Below are positions 1 through 12,070 of a stretch of 64,000 nucleotides of DNA, one piece after another. Location of the stretch: contig CM073329.1 of assembly GCA_037043015.1 (NCBI GenBank), positions 14,338,648-14,402,647 of the forward strand, read 5' to 3'. Each line of letters opens with the position of its first letter. The stretch's first letter is position 1. The notes under the pieces were generated by a model. The model saw only the letters and a list, made by a program, of their open reading frames with translations. It was not told where the DNA came from and made no database searches. This DNA comes from Bryum argenteum. Lineage: Eukaryota > Streptophyta > Bryopsida > Bryales > Bryaceae. A program made the translations under genes and the position numbers.

Positions 1-608
1 TTAAGTACTTGAGTCCTCGACTATTTTTTTATTCAAGAGTGTTATTAAGATGAAGGTAGACATCTTTGTAGTCGAAGATTATTTAACTGCAATAAGTAGG
101 TTGCTAGCATTTTCACTATAAAGTGAAAGTGTTGAAATTTTGTGATGATCTTTAAGTAATGATACGTTCTGATCTACCAATCTCTGAGGCCTCATGACTC
201 AAAATTAAATCCACATGATGTGCATCATGTAGACTTCTACTCAAGATACAAATAATCACCTTAGTTTCCATTAATGACACTTCTTTTGAGAATGAGCTTT
301 TGTTTTTGCCAATGACTCAAACCATTTAGGGGTTAAGCATGAACATTTCAAGATTGAGCCATTTCAACAACACCTACAAGAACAACTTCGAAAAATCATA
401 ACAAACTCTAAGAGGCTACAATTTAAGTCTTTATTTTAGCTAGCTAGTAAGATCTTTTACTCACTTTGCCCAAATCACACAAATTGCTTGCATGATTAAC
501 TTCATTACACATTGAACACCATGTTGAAATTTGAGACATTATTGAGTAATAAGTCACCTTCGTCATTCACAATTCACAAAGCTTGTATGGCCCAAATTTA
601 CAATTGAT
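1..608. other. Non-coding stretch downstream of the O-methyltransferase gene
   Basis: This is AT-rich DNA beyond the stop codon of the minus-strand O-methyltransferase gene. I see no exon with family similarity, no RNA gene and no clear repeat structure. It presumably includes that gene's 3' UTR and polyadenylation region. Confidence 0.5.
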
Positions 609-2142
609 TTAAGTTTTAATAGATTCTATGATATCCAGGTCTTGAAGTTTGAGAAACGAGGTGAGCGAGAAACCTGCTGCTTCCAAGAGGCGCTTCCATT
701 CGGCTGTGGTGCGTTCTTTGCCATTGCCTTGAAGGTTGGACAACATGAACATATCCAAGTTGTATACAGCGCCAATTTCGGCGGGCGAGCTCTTCGAAGG
801 ATCGATCACTTGATCCAGAACGAGGAGCCTGCCGTTCAACGGAAGCGCTTTGTGACAATTTGTGAGGATTTTTATGCAATCCTCGTCCCCCCAGTCGTGG
901 AGCACTAGCTGCACATTCAAACACACCCCACCTTTACCATAGAATAGATAGAAACGCTGCACTCAAAAACCCTGTTCGAACCCATTAATAGTGAGTTGAA
1001 TTATTCCCTACAATATTCATGGTGACTTCGATCTGTGACAGAACATGAGCACGTGAGAGTGATCCGCTTTATTACTATACTTCTGTCCCAGGTGTTTCTT
1101 TGGAATGTCCAGAGTCGAGTTGGTCAATGCGTACCTCCAGAAGCATGGCATCTCCTGGTGGAACGAACTCCAGAAAATCTCCAGGGACATGCTCAACACC
1201 TTCAGAAAACAACGATTTTTTGTTAGCCGATCACAAGATTCGCGGAACAAAACTGGAATGAGGGCAGAATAGTAAGCAGGGTTGGGATCACCAGGGATGT
1301 GGGGAGCAGTGGCGAGGACATGAGGCAAGTCCACGTTGATGCCGCGGATGTGCGGGTGCGCGCTCACGATCTGCGCCAACGCGCTGCCCACACCGCCACC
1401 CACGTCCACCAGGCATTGCACCTCCCGAAATCCCTCGTACACGCACGCGAACAAGCTGTTCACCAGTTTCGCCCTACTGCTCAAGCCAACGTTGAACATC
1501 TCGTTGAACTCTGGCTTCTGACTCGCGTACTTCCAAATATCCATCCCCGTCGCCAGCACGAACCCATTCTTACCCTCCTCCACTGTCTCCCGCAGGTGAC
1601 TCAGTGAATCCGCATACTCTCTCCGCACTACACACCTCACGTATGGCTTCAAATCGAACTCTGCGCCCGTGACCAAGTACTTGGACACCGCATTCAACCC
1701 ATACCTGCACCCATTTAAACTGTCAATGCCTGGACTGTCGATCAATGCCCCCAACTAGCTTATCTAGTGTCAATCGATGGCCCCAACTTAGACTGTCGAT
1801 CGATCACGTGCCGACTCCAGCGTCAGGTGACTACTGAGATCAATGAATACGGTACCTGGTGGATAGTGGGTCGGATGCGGGGGTTTGTGAGAAGATGCCA
1901 TGGTGGGCGAGGAGGCGAAGGATGCGATGCAGCAACTCCGGGGCGTCGTGAGACTTGCGAGGGAGGCGGTCGGCTATCTGCTGCGGCGTCAGGGGCTCCT
2001 CTTCACCTGCTGCATGCAGAATGTCCGGAATGTTGAGGTCCAGTGCCGCTTTGAATGCCGCCGGACATGCGTACATGGTGCTCAGCTCCAGCACGGCGTA
2101 TAGGGCCTCCATACCACCGGCGTTTCGCTCAGGAACCGCCAT
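609..2142 (-). CDS. Caffeate-type plant O-methyltransferase (COMT-like)
   Basis: A class I plant O-methyltransferase, which transfers the methyl group of S-adenosylmethionine to a phenolic hydroxyl in the cytosol. My exon model is 2142-1856, 1704-1292, 1199-1135 and 908-609, with GT-AG introns and frame kept throughout, giving 354 aa, the usual family length. The N-terminal dimerisation domain is in exon 1. The SAM-binding glycine motif LVDVGGGVG lies near residues 194-202, and the catalytic base is His259 in LVLHDWGDED. Exon 3 is only 65 nt and reads GVEHVPGDF, a family hallmark. I chose the ATG at 2142 because the frame upstream of it has no earlier ATG. Intron 1 holds a short internal duplication (GACTGTCGATC at two places). 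The substrate cannot be told from sequence; caffeate, flavonoid and other phenolic methyltransferases look alike. Confidence 0.9.
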
Positions 2143-4125
2143 CGCCTCAGCTCCTAGTAACGTCTTGATCAATCAATCCTTCACACTTATTTTCAAAAAG
2201 CTGTTGATAGCATCAACCAAAGCGCATTGATACAAGCTAGCTTTTAATCCCAGGTCATGGATTGATGCTTGCAGTGCACGAATATTGCTCGCAGTGTAAG
2301 GCTCCTCAAAGCCATCCTATATTCGAACCTCCATTCCTTGATTCGAGCGTTCTTGCCTTGATTCGAAAGTTCTTTCTTTGATTCGTATAACTTGCCGCAT
2401 CGGCATTCTTGTCGGCATCGATAGGTCATGATGGCCCTGAAGCATATCTCTAACTAGTGTTTGTGTGAATCACGTCTGAGCATTGAAAAATATTCAGATG
2501 TGACTTAACGGAAGGACAATTGGTGCATGAAAGGTGGACATGCTCATTATTTATATAACGACGTGCCTTTACAGGAGGAATTTTTTGTTGAATCCACTAC
2601 AGTGAGTAAGGGAGAGTGCGAAAAAATGGAGCAGTATCAATAATGGAACGCCAGGTTTTGGACTCTTTCCTAACATGTTTGGAACGAGTGCATACATGTA
2701 GAAGAGTTCAAAACTGAAGAATCCTCTTTGACCATCTCTCCACTTAGAGCCTCCCCCATGCTCCAACGGAGCCATTTTTATTTGAGAGTGAAGGTCGCTC
2801 CCATGCAACTCGGAGACACCTGACCTATGAAAATAAAAGCAGTTTTTTTTTTTAGAATCCATGTTTCCCAAGAGGGCTTGCCAAGCCCTCTTGATAATAG
2901 AGGTCACTCTCGTTTTTAAGTTAGGAGGATTCTCCCCTCCTTTTAGCTATATCCTTTTTTTCTCCATTTTTGGGGAGTTGCGTTTCTATCCTCTGGTCAA
3001 ATTGAGTGTAGAGATTCGATGGTGCGGCCGCACATGAAGATGAACGGCTTTTTATATTTTTAATCTATTTTAAAGCTAGCTACAAGACAAAATTTGCAAT
3101 AATACGGCTGGGTTGGAGCATATGCAAGCGCCCTTAGGCCCTCTTTACATTATAAATGAGAAGCGTCCAGCCAAACTCCACTGGGGCTATGGCCCATACT
3201 TGGGAAGCCCACTTGAGAAGCCAATACTTGAGAAACCAATCCTTGAGAAGCCATGGCTTTTGGATGTAGTATAAAGTGAGAGAAGGCCAAAGACTCCCAT
3301 GTAGAGTTTTTTCTAAAATAAAAACAGGTGGTCTCAAATTTCAGGTGGAAGGACCATCATCAAGACCTTGCCAAGCTCGGATGATATGACTAACCGCCAG
3401 CCTTATCACCGTCCACATTGATGTTCTAAGCAGTTCTCAAATGTATGTGTACGTTACATTTGGACGTTGCGGAAAACTTTCTGGTATAGCAAAGATCAGT
3501 TTCTTAACAAAAATGCGGAAAGGTGGATACGTATTGACATCAGGCTCTCTGTTTTTTGTCGCTATCGTCTGAATGGTGAGTTTTTGAAGGGGCACCATGG
3601 CATCATTGGGAAATCAAGAGTTAAGATACCTGACTGAAATAGGCCATCACTATGAATTTGACTGCCTTTTATACGTATAGTACCTTCCAACACGTTTACG
3701 ATCTAGTAAATTCACAAAAACACTTAGCGTACTATCAATTTCAAATAGCTGCCATATTTTCAAGAATGATCCAAATGACTTATTAACATCTCAAATCGAA
3801 ATTGTTAATATTACAGTCTTCTGGATTCTTACGAACTCACAAGTTAGATGTGGCATGTCACGAATCAGCAGTACCGCAGTTCATTTACTAAGAGGCCAGG
3901 AATGAGGTTCTTATCATCGTTCATAAGACTAAGTTGGAGGCCATGTCGAAGCTCAATACTGTAGGAACAAAAGCATCGCAGCAGCATCACACCAATTTAA
4001 GACAACACAATGAATTGAAATGAAGAATAAGATTACAACTGAGCACTATTGCTCGCACTTGGCTTGAGTGTGACACACTCTGCTGATCGTGTGCGAGCAA
4101 GATGATCAGAAAATGAGCCAACAAA
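2143..4125. other. Intergenic stretch with minor repeats
   Basis: This region lies between the 5' end of the O-methyltransferase gene and the 3' end of CtpA. I find no gene in it. It contains a run of about three 20-bp imperfect units with core TTGATTCG at 2337-2395, a 17-bp-period repeat with core CTTGAGAAGCC near 3195-3255, and a perfect 12-bp hairpin at 2869-2893. Confidence 0.5.
2869..2893. repeat. Short perfect hairpin
   Basis: CAAGAGGGCTTG at 2869-2880 is followed after one base by its exact reverse complement at 2882-2893. It is not next to a gene end and has no assigned role. Confidence 0.6.
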
Positions 4126-7100
4126 TCATCCACTAAACAACGAGGCGTACGAGAAATCACAGCCTGCGGAAGGGTCTTCGAGGCACTTGCAGAACGCCTC
4201 CTCGTCCATGGGCAGCGCAGCAGGAAGTGGACGATCAGGTGTAATACCCACCTACATACACAAGAAAACAACATCAGAAACTATTGCTACTTTGAAACAA
4301 CAGAAGCATCCCTGAATTAACAACAGGTGGGTCAGAGTGTTGTGAAGAGTTAGTGTACCTTGTCGATGTTGATGTGATCAGGTGTTTCGTAGCGAGCTAT
4401 CGTGACAGCCATGCCTGAGCCATCAGAAAGTTGAAACACAGATTGTATTCTCCTGCTCAAAAGAAGCCATAAAATTAGATGAAGCAATACAGAATGGAAG
4501 CTACTCAAGTTCCAGATTGAATTTTCCTGATCAATAATGGTCGTCAGCTGGATGTAACAACTGAAGGTTGGGAACAAAAGCACAATGGAAGCAATTTAAG
4601 TTATACATGATATTATTCTCAACTTCGGAAGGGTCGAAACATAAGCAGAATGAAAGCAATTCAAATTTCAGATTGTATTCTTCTGATCACTAGAGGATAT
4701 AAAATGAAAAACATTTTGAGGTTGGAAATAAAAGCAATTCAAGTTCCAGAATGTAATTTTCAGGCCACCAATTAGATGAAACAAGAGAAAGTGGAAACGA
4801 TGGTGGCCGTTTTCTTACCCTTTCCCAAACGTAGGTTCTCCTAGAATCACAGCGCGCTTGTTGTCCTTTAGAGCTCCGGCTAGAATTTCACTTGCACTCG
4901 CTGTACCCTTGTTCACCTGTTTCATCCATCCAGCATTACATGAGATTAATCAACAACGGCTTCTAAAGTTAACTCTCTAAATTGGTGAAGGGGCTTACCA
5001 ATACAGCTAGAGGCTCTTTGGTAGAGATAGCTGAGCTTCCATTAGTATCGTAAATGTCTCGGACGCCCATGCTATCAGCAATGTACACAATTACGCCTTT
5101 GTCCAGCCTGGTTACAATGCCGAATAGAATTTCAGTATCACATTTGAAAGAAAAGTATCAAAATTGGTTTCTCCACGGTAGCTTAAAGGAAAACAATACA
5201 CCACTTCGATATAACATGTTTGAATATCCCTAAACTCCTTGATATGGTACAACTTTCCAAAAATGATGACTCCATCTATTACAAATTCAAGTTGTCATAC
5301 TGATTGAAATAAAAGAAAACTCTTCACATTGTAAGTGTCATATCATAGAGGAGGATGTTAGCTTACCACATCTTTGCTATCTCAATACCAGAAGGGAATA
5401 GGCCACCGCTGCAACAAAACGTGAGTCTAATGTCAGCAACTTCCATAAGAAAAAACAGAGTTCGGTGAAAATGGTTGCGTGAAAACCATCAACTAAAATA
5501 TTATCTTCTGAACTCATACAACTAAACATGAACATTCAAAAACAACCATCCGTTCCGGAGCATGCACTTTAGCACATTATAATGGTCCAATCCAATCTAG
5601 TCTGAGGTGAGAACCTGTTATTACGAATGTCAAGAATGAATGCTGTTGCTCCACTGTCTTGCAGAGTCTCAATTGCGTCCTTTACAGCACCTGCAGAAAA
5701 AATAAAAACATTACGAGGTTGCATTTGCCAGTTCATCAGAAAATGAGCGAATGGATGGTCCTAAAACTCTGTACTCGGACAAAGGGGTCCCGTTAAGAAG
5801 TATCATAGGCTTATGATTAATCAACGTACTTGTGGAGTTTTGATTGAACGTGGAGAGCCGGATGTAGCCCAGCTTAAGTGGGGGTGATCCATCTTTCTGT
5901 GGAACTTCACATAATCGCCATGTAACTGGGATCAACGTGATCTTCTCTCTCCTGAAAACAGAATGTAAGTAAGATGTCAGTCAAATCATTCAAAAGCCAT
6001 AAAATAAATACTGATCGTTCATGTTAAATGGCTTACGTGACCGTGATTGTCTTCGGAGCTGTCGATTCTTTCGTCCGTAATGTCAGTTGAACTTCAGATT
6101 GCACTGGACCCCTGTCGCCAAAGCCAAAAGCTGAGTATGAATACATTGAAACCAAACAGTAGCGTAAGGATATCCTATATTTGAAAATGAGAAGCTTACT
6201 GCAAACGCCTTGCTGCATCGTATAGACCCATGCCATGTGTTGGGACACCATCGATGGCCATGATATAGTCTCCTGGACCCACTCCTGCTCGAGCTGCAGG
6301 ACCGCCAGAAACAGGAGAGACTACCACCAGATCCTCATTCGAGGTGCTCGAGTCACTTGTGTTGAAACCAACTTCTAACCCGACCCCAATCACGGCACCG
6401 TTTGTACCTGACTGTATCATCACCAGGTTGATAAATAAAGAGTAACTTACATGGCTCACAAAATGAACAAAAGAACTGTTTGGGCGATCCCCATAGTAAA
6501 CAGCTGCTTAAATCCTGAAATCAGCTGATACATGTCGCATTGGATCTAAACGAATATACCTGGCCGCTCTAGTTTTTCATAAACCGTCCAGATTTATTTA
6601 GACGTGGTATACAAGTTGCACGAGATTGAAGATGGAAAGCAACCTCACCTCTCTCTACTTTTTTAGAAATATCTAATGCGGCATAAATTTTTGTGGAAGC
6701 GGAGTAGGAAAGAAACGCTGACTGACCTGCAAGCTTTTGAACTTCTCAGGCTCCAGAAATCGAGTAAACGGGTCGTCCAAAGTAGCCAGCATCTTTCGAA
6801 TGGCTGCGTCTGAGCAACCACGGTATGCACAGAGCCAATCCTGAGTAAAGCTGAGTCAGCTGACATCCCTGCTTGAACACGAAACATAATTCCGACAACA
6901 ACAAAATTCCCTGCCGACAAATACAGGTCGATGGCATGCTACAAAAGAGTGTAATACAAATATGTTACAGATAAGCTCAAGGCCCAAGAGGAAAAGGTTC
7001 GTACAAGTTTCTTCTCGTGTATTCATCGGCTCTTTCTTCAGTGCATTTTCGCGGTATCTAAACCAGCTCTGACCATTGAATGACTTGTCTACGTAAGCTC

Positions 7101-8432
7101 GATCAACCGTCCGCCACGCCTCAAGGAAGAGCAGATTCTCTTCCGTCAAAGACACTGCAAAGCAAGCATAGATAAAACTTATTAACAAAGAAAGTGGTAG
7201 AAAGGAGTCATTCTGCTTGCAGGAAAACAAGTTGGAAAATCCTCACAAGTGTAATCAATCACCACGTCTTCTATGCATTAGTGTTTGGAATTCCTCTTTG
7301 GAAGTTGCTAAGGAGTAATATGAAAGTTATAGAAGCAAAGTTAATTAGCAGTTGAATCAGAAGCTATGAGAGAGACACCAAAACTGAAACCAGAACTGAT
7401 CAGAAGTAAGGAACCTTAGATATGTACTTTTAGATAAAGATAAGCTTCATATAAATAGATGTAGTTTTAGATAAACACATATCGTTGAAGCAAAAAGAGA
7501 TAGAAAGATAATAAGGGTGACAATGAACAAAATCCTTATGGGACGCTTTACATGGGGAGCCAAGTTGTTCATGTAACCTAAGTTGGGCAAAAATCCTCTC
7601 ATGAGATTGGTCCATTCAAGATTATTCAATAATTGAACCAATTACATGAAAGAATTTTTGCACCCCTTAGGGACCATGAATGGCATGAATGGCCTGACTC
7701 CCCCATATAAATCGTCCCATAGTCTTCTCACAGTTCTCATGTTCCATGTGTACAGAGGTACAAAGATATGAATTCTGAACGTACGTGAAGGCTGAAGCGC
7801 AAAGCTTGCTAATGCTCCAGTTACAAGCAACGAACTGAGGATGAAAACCAAGCCGCGCCTCTTCATTGAAGCTTGCCAATACGACTGCAATACCTGCAAG
7901 AACGTGTCTATTAACATCAAGGCCTGATCACGTTCAGCAGCGCATACCACTCAATTGACCTTTCAGTGTAACCAGTACTTATCTTCAATAACCAGTACTT
8001 ATCTTCAAAAAGAAATTGAATCGTCATTCATACAAAGTGATAGAAGTCTGATCTCAATGGACTTAGTCTTGTACCTCCATAGACAAATTCTATGCTTGAA
8101 GTGACGCAAATGGTATGCTCCCTCGACTAATTAACTGGAGTAAAATGAATTTCAGCAATACAAGCTCTCACCGATTGCTCAGTATATTCCACTGCATCGA
8201 GGCTGACGGGCAGCGAAGGAAGACACCAGAGCTGGCCTCCCCACCTGAGGGCTGTGATGGCTTGCTTCCGAGCCCAGCCGCAAAACAGGGCAGCTCCCCT
8301 CGAGAGCTCCTTCGGCCCTTCCAAACTTGCGGATGCTACAAGCCCTTGCCTCGAAGCAAGCGTCACAATGCCCATGGAAGCTCTCCTCACCGATACTACC
8401 TGCCGAAATGGAAGAACAGAACAGACACTCAT
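4126..8432 (-). CDS. CTPA: Carboxyl-terminal processing peptidase, thylakoid lumen (D1 processing)
   Basis: An S41 family serine protease that removes the C-terminal extension of precursor D1 (PsbA) in the thylakoid lumen so that photosystem II can assemble its manganese cluster. Thirteen exons: 8432-8172, 7893-7785, 7154-7005, 6809-6727, 6411-6200, 6111-6037, 5951-5830, 5690-5615, 5408-5367, 5107-4999, 4916-4819, 4452-4359 and 4251-4126. They close in frame at 518 aa, matching plant homologues. Residues 1-90 look like a stroma-targeting peptide. Residues 98-119 (KRRGLVF, a hydrophobic run, then ASFA) look like a thylakoid-transfer signal with a twin arginine. A PDZ domain spans exons 5-6. 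The Ser-Lys dyad is present as Ser420 in GTASASEI and Lys445 in FGKG. The gene appears intact and is divergent from APEM9. Confidence 0.94.
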
Positions 8433-8912
8433 CTCAGAACAACCAAAATAACATCTCACCAGTAAAACCTCGTCTCTTCTAGTTGCCAAACAAGTGACAT
8501 GCCTTGCCTAGTGGTCTACGGCCATCGACCTTTTCATTGATATTCACAACCTCAGCAAGAGAAAAACTGATTAAGAACCCGATGATCTCTCCAGTGCGCT
8601 CTCTCGTGATATCCCGAGGACGATACAATTTTACAATTTTAAATTAAGAATGTCAATGTTGCGGCCAGATTTACAAAGAGCTCAATCCTTAGAACTAGAC
8701 CTACCTTCGTTCAAGGAAGCCTGCTTGTAGGAAGGAGTAGGAGACATACCCGCAATGTTGATGAAGACATTCTGGAAGTGCCATTGCGCCGCACGGCGAG
8801 GGACGAGGTCATCAGCCCCCGAGGACAGTGGAGGCCCTCCGCCATGCCCCCGTACTTGCTCCAATTCTGAATACGATACACACAGGGTGGCTGAATTCTC
8901 TGATCAACCATA
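8433..8912 (-). other. CtpA upstream region with an unassigned possible exon
   Basis: Upstream of the CtpA start, the minus strand has an open frame from an ATG at 8911 reading MVDQRIQPPCVYRIQNWSKY and continuing with serine- and arginine-rich sequence to a plausible donor (CGG then GTATGT) near 8757. It could be a 5' leader exon of CtpA, an alternative targeting-peptide exon, or a fragment of another gene. I do not recognise the peptide. The rest of the stretch shows nothing further. Confidence 0.3.
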
Positions 8913-9769
8913 CACCGTTCATTCTAAAACTCCCGGAGCTACCGAAACAGTCTATCATCAACGTACCAAAATACTCCTCGGAAAATGAAACTCAAATAAT
9001 CACGCTAAAAATGTGATCACCTCCTTTCCGCCGCAATTCGCTCAAAAACACCAAACAATTCGATTAAACCAGCAATGGCATACATTGAGCTTGCAACCCC
9101 ACCTTGTGCTAACGGAGTTTCAACTCCCTATAACCTAGACTGCAAATTACAACAATACAGGCTAATAGATGCCATTCATATTTCTAAGCTAAAAACCTGA
9201 ACAACTCCTTCCTATTCCAAATTAAGGCAACCACCAGAAAACTATTTTTGGGTGACCGTGCAACTCCATCCTGCTTGCGACGAGTATAAAAGAGCTTCAA
9301 TTTCTCAAAACCTAAACAGCAATCCACTCCGATAAACTCTCAAGAATTACGAAGGTGTGACTGTGAACATCTTCTTTCAATTTTAAAGAGCCGCAATTCG
9401 CTCCAATACACCAAAGAATTAGGTGACCGTGCAACTTCATCCTGCTTGTGACGAGTGTAAAAGAACTTCAATTCCCTAAAACCTAAAAAAGGAATCTCCA
9501 AACAAGCTCGAAGGACTTCTGCTGTATCAATGAGAAAGCACTACTGCTGCGGCTAGTAAGTGAGGAGTAATCGCGAACCTGTCTTGGTTGTAAGAAAAAA
9601 TATGTGCTGCTAGAACACTTGATCCGCAGGTGCGCACAAATTCCCCAAAGAACTTACGATATCTTCGACCTCTTGCGATTACGATACTAAGCAGAAAACG
9701 TTTTTTTTTAAAGATTCAGCTCTGCAATGTGATGACGGAGGTGACGAGGGTGGGGATTGTGCCCAGAAC
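8913..9769. repeat. Left arm of large inverted duplication
   Basis: This arm is the reverse complement of 10893-12070 once the MITE in the other arm is removed (about 857 versus 876 bases). Matching landmarks include CTCCCGGAGCTACCGAAACA near 8930 against its complement near 12035, and GATGACGGAGGTGACGAGGG near 9731 against its complement near 11240. By eye the arms are highly similar with scattered substitutions and small indels. The copy includes what is now the APEM9 upstream region. Confidence 0.9.
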
Positions 9770-10892
9770 AGGGATTGTGACTGCGACGGGGATCGAATTC
9801 TGATAAGAGTGGACTTTGTGGTGGGGATGAGCTTCGCGACGACGGAGCTTTTTCCAGCTGCCCGTGCTACTGCCCGCATACTGAAAAAAACTCATCACTT
9901 TGTGCCTACTTGTAAAGACAATGGGCACTTGGCTTTGGATTAATTAACCAAATTTATGATCGACTAAGTTATCTAAGAATTGAGTGGGTTTGAAATGTGA
10001 AAAAACACAATTAATCATGTTGTTGATGTGGAGGAATCACTTGACAAATAATGATAAAAAACAAGTGATCGGAATGATTTCGATCAACGTTTAAAAGTAG
10101 TAGTTGTTGCTTCAACTTTCAAAACTAATAGTTGCATGTTCCTAACATTGAGGATTACAAAAGTTTCTCAAATGTAGTACATGATGTTGTTAATACCAAC
10201 TCGGTTATGGTAATGTGATACAATTATTTATAAGCTCAATTATGTAAGGTAATTTTGGTAGTTGATATAAAAATAATATGTTTATCTTGATGAAGTTGGA
10301 TCAAATCACTAGTAAAAAATAGCACTAAAAGTGACAAACGTAATGACTTGACTGTAATGACACAAAGTGTCAATTTAATTGTGCTTCTAGTAATATCAAA
10401 ATAAATTATGATATTCTTAATTTATTTTTTTTATTGTAAAGAGCATACCACATCCTAATAGATTAGTATTAAAATTAAGAAAAAATGACAAATATAATAA
10501 TACATTGTGATGTTTCCAGAAGCACAATTAAAACGTGCACTATGTGTCATTACGGTCAAGTCATTACGGCCGTCACTTTTAGTGCCATTTTTAACTAGTG
10601 AATCCTAAATCTACCAACTACAATTATGAATTTAATGTGCAAATCTCCTCTTATTTAACAACCTTATGCCAATATTACAAAATATTCTACACAAAAAACA
10701 AATTCAGGTTGAACACCTACCATCTTTAAAAAGTTGAAAAGAACGTCATAAACTTCACACCTCAAAAATACCACAAATCTACACTCCGGAGCATCGAAGT
10801 CTGGTTCAAGTCTAGCGCATTGAAGTCAGGCTCAAGTCCAATCAAACGAAGTCTCGTCCAAGTCAATAGCATCGTTCGGTGCAAGGACCGAC
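9770..10892. other. Loop of the inverted duplication
   Basis: AT-rich spacer between the two arms. It has no gene that I can support. Its one clear occupant is a CACTA-type MITE at 10307-10600. Confidence 0.6.
10307..10600. mobile_element. CACTA (EnSpm)-type MITE
   Basis: A 294-bp non-coding element starting CACTAGTAAAAAATAGCAC and ending with the complement of CACTAGTTAAAAATGGCAC. The inverted repeats continue for more than 25 bp (CACTAAAAGTGAC). It is flanked by a perfect 3-bp duplication AAT at 10304-10306 and 10601-10603. CACTA termini and a 3-bp target duplication are the standard signature of the superfamily. It carries no transposase, so it would need help from another element. Confidence 0.9.
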
Positions 10893-12070
10893 GTTCTGGG
10901 CACAATCCCCACCCTCGCCTTGACACTGAGGGCTGGACAGTGGAGGGGTTGCGCCTCCCTGCCCGCCCACAAAATCCTGCCCGCATAAAATCATTTGGGA
11001 GTAAATTTGCCCCCTAAATTTTTGTTGTTGATGACATCAATGCTGATATGGAACACTTCCATGGGTAAATTGGGGTCGCAGATCCCAATTCTGAACTCAA
11101 AATCTGAAAATAAATACTGTAGGGCCTCCAAAAATCCAAAAATCACATTTATACGAATTTCAGCCGGGCAGCCAATGTGGGCGGGCAGTGGAGGCGCAAC
11201 CCCTCCACTGTCCCGCCCTTAGTGACGAGGCCACCCTCGTCACCTCCGTCATCACATTGCAGAGCTGAATCTTTTTAAAAAAACGTTTTCTGCTTAGTAT
11301 CGTAATCGCAAGAGGTCGAAGATATCGTAAGTTCTTTGGGGAATTTGTGCGCTCCTGCGGATCAAGTGTTCTAGCAGCACATATTTTTTCTTACAACCAA
11401 GACAGGTTCGCGATTACTCCTCACTTACTAGCCGCAGCAGTAGTGCTTTCTCATTGATACAGCAGAAGTCCTTCGAGCTTGTTTGGAGATTCCTTTTTTA
11501 GGTTTTAGGGAATTGAAGTTCTTTTACACTCGTCACAAGCAGGATGAAGTTGCACGGTCACCTAATTCTTTGGTGTATTGGAGCGAATTGCGGCTCTTTA
11601 AAATTGAAAGAAGATGTTCACAGTCACACCTTCGTAATTCTTGAGAGTTTATCGGAGTGGATTGCTGTTTAGGTTTTGAGAAATTGAAGCTCTTTTATAC
11701 TCGTCGCAAGCAGGATGGAGTTGCACGGTCACCCAAAAATAGTTTTCTGGTGGTTGCCTTAATTTGGAATAGGAAGGAGTTGTTCAGGTTTTTAGCTTAG
11801 AAATATGATTGGCATCTATTAGCCCGTACTGTTGTAATTTGCAGTCTAGGTTATAGGGAATTGAATCTCCGTTAGCACAGGGTGGGGTTGCAAGCTCAAT
11901 GTAGGCCATTGCTGGTTTAATCGAATTGTTTGGTGTTTTTGAGCGAATTGCGGCGGAAAGGAGGTGATCACATTTTTAGCTTGATTAATTGAGTTCCATT
12001 TCCGAGGAGTATTTTGGTAGGTTGATGATAGACTGTTTCGGTAGCTCCGGGAGTTGTAGAATTAACGGTG
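10893..12070. repeat. Right arm of large inverted duplication (APEM9 upstream region)
   Basis: Mirror copy of 8913-9769. Its outer end stops just before the APEM9 start codon (AACGGTG at 12064-12070), so the arm corresponds to the APEM9 promoter and 5' UTR. A 299-bp TIR element at 10925-11223 interrupts this arm and is missing from the other, so that insertion followed the duplication or was lost from the left arm. Confidence 0.9.
10925..11223. mobile_element. TIR MITE inserted in the right arm
   Basis: A 299-bp element with long imperfect inverted termini: ACTGAGGGCTGGACAGTGG at the left and ACTAAGGGCGGGACAGTGG as the complement of the right, continuing into GTTGCGCCTCC and CCCGCCCACA. A GAC duplication flanks it (10922-10924 and 11224-11226). 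Its core (TTTGCCCCC followed by AATTTTT) resembles the core of the element at 56066-56348. The superfamily is uncertain. Confidence 0.75.

Noticed and set aside
2569..2907. 112-residue minus-strand frame
   Set aside because: No ATG-anchored similarity to any family, low-complexity composition, and no splice context.
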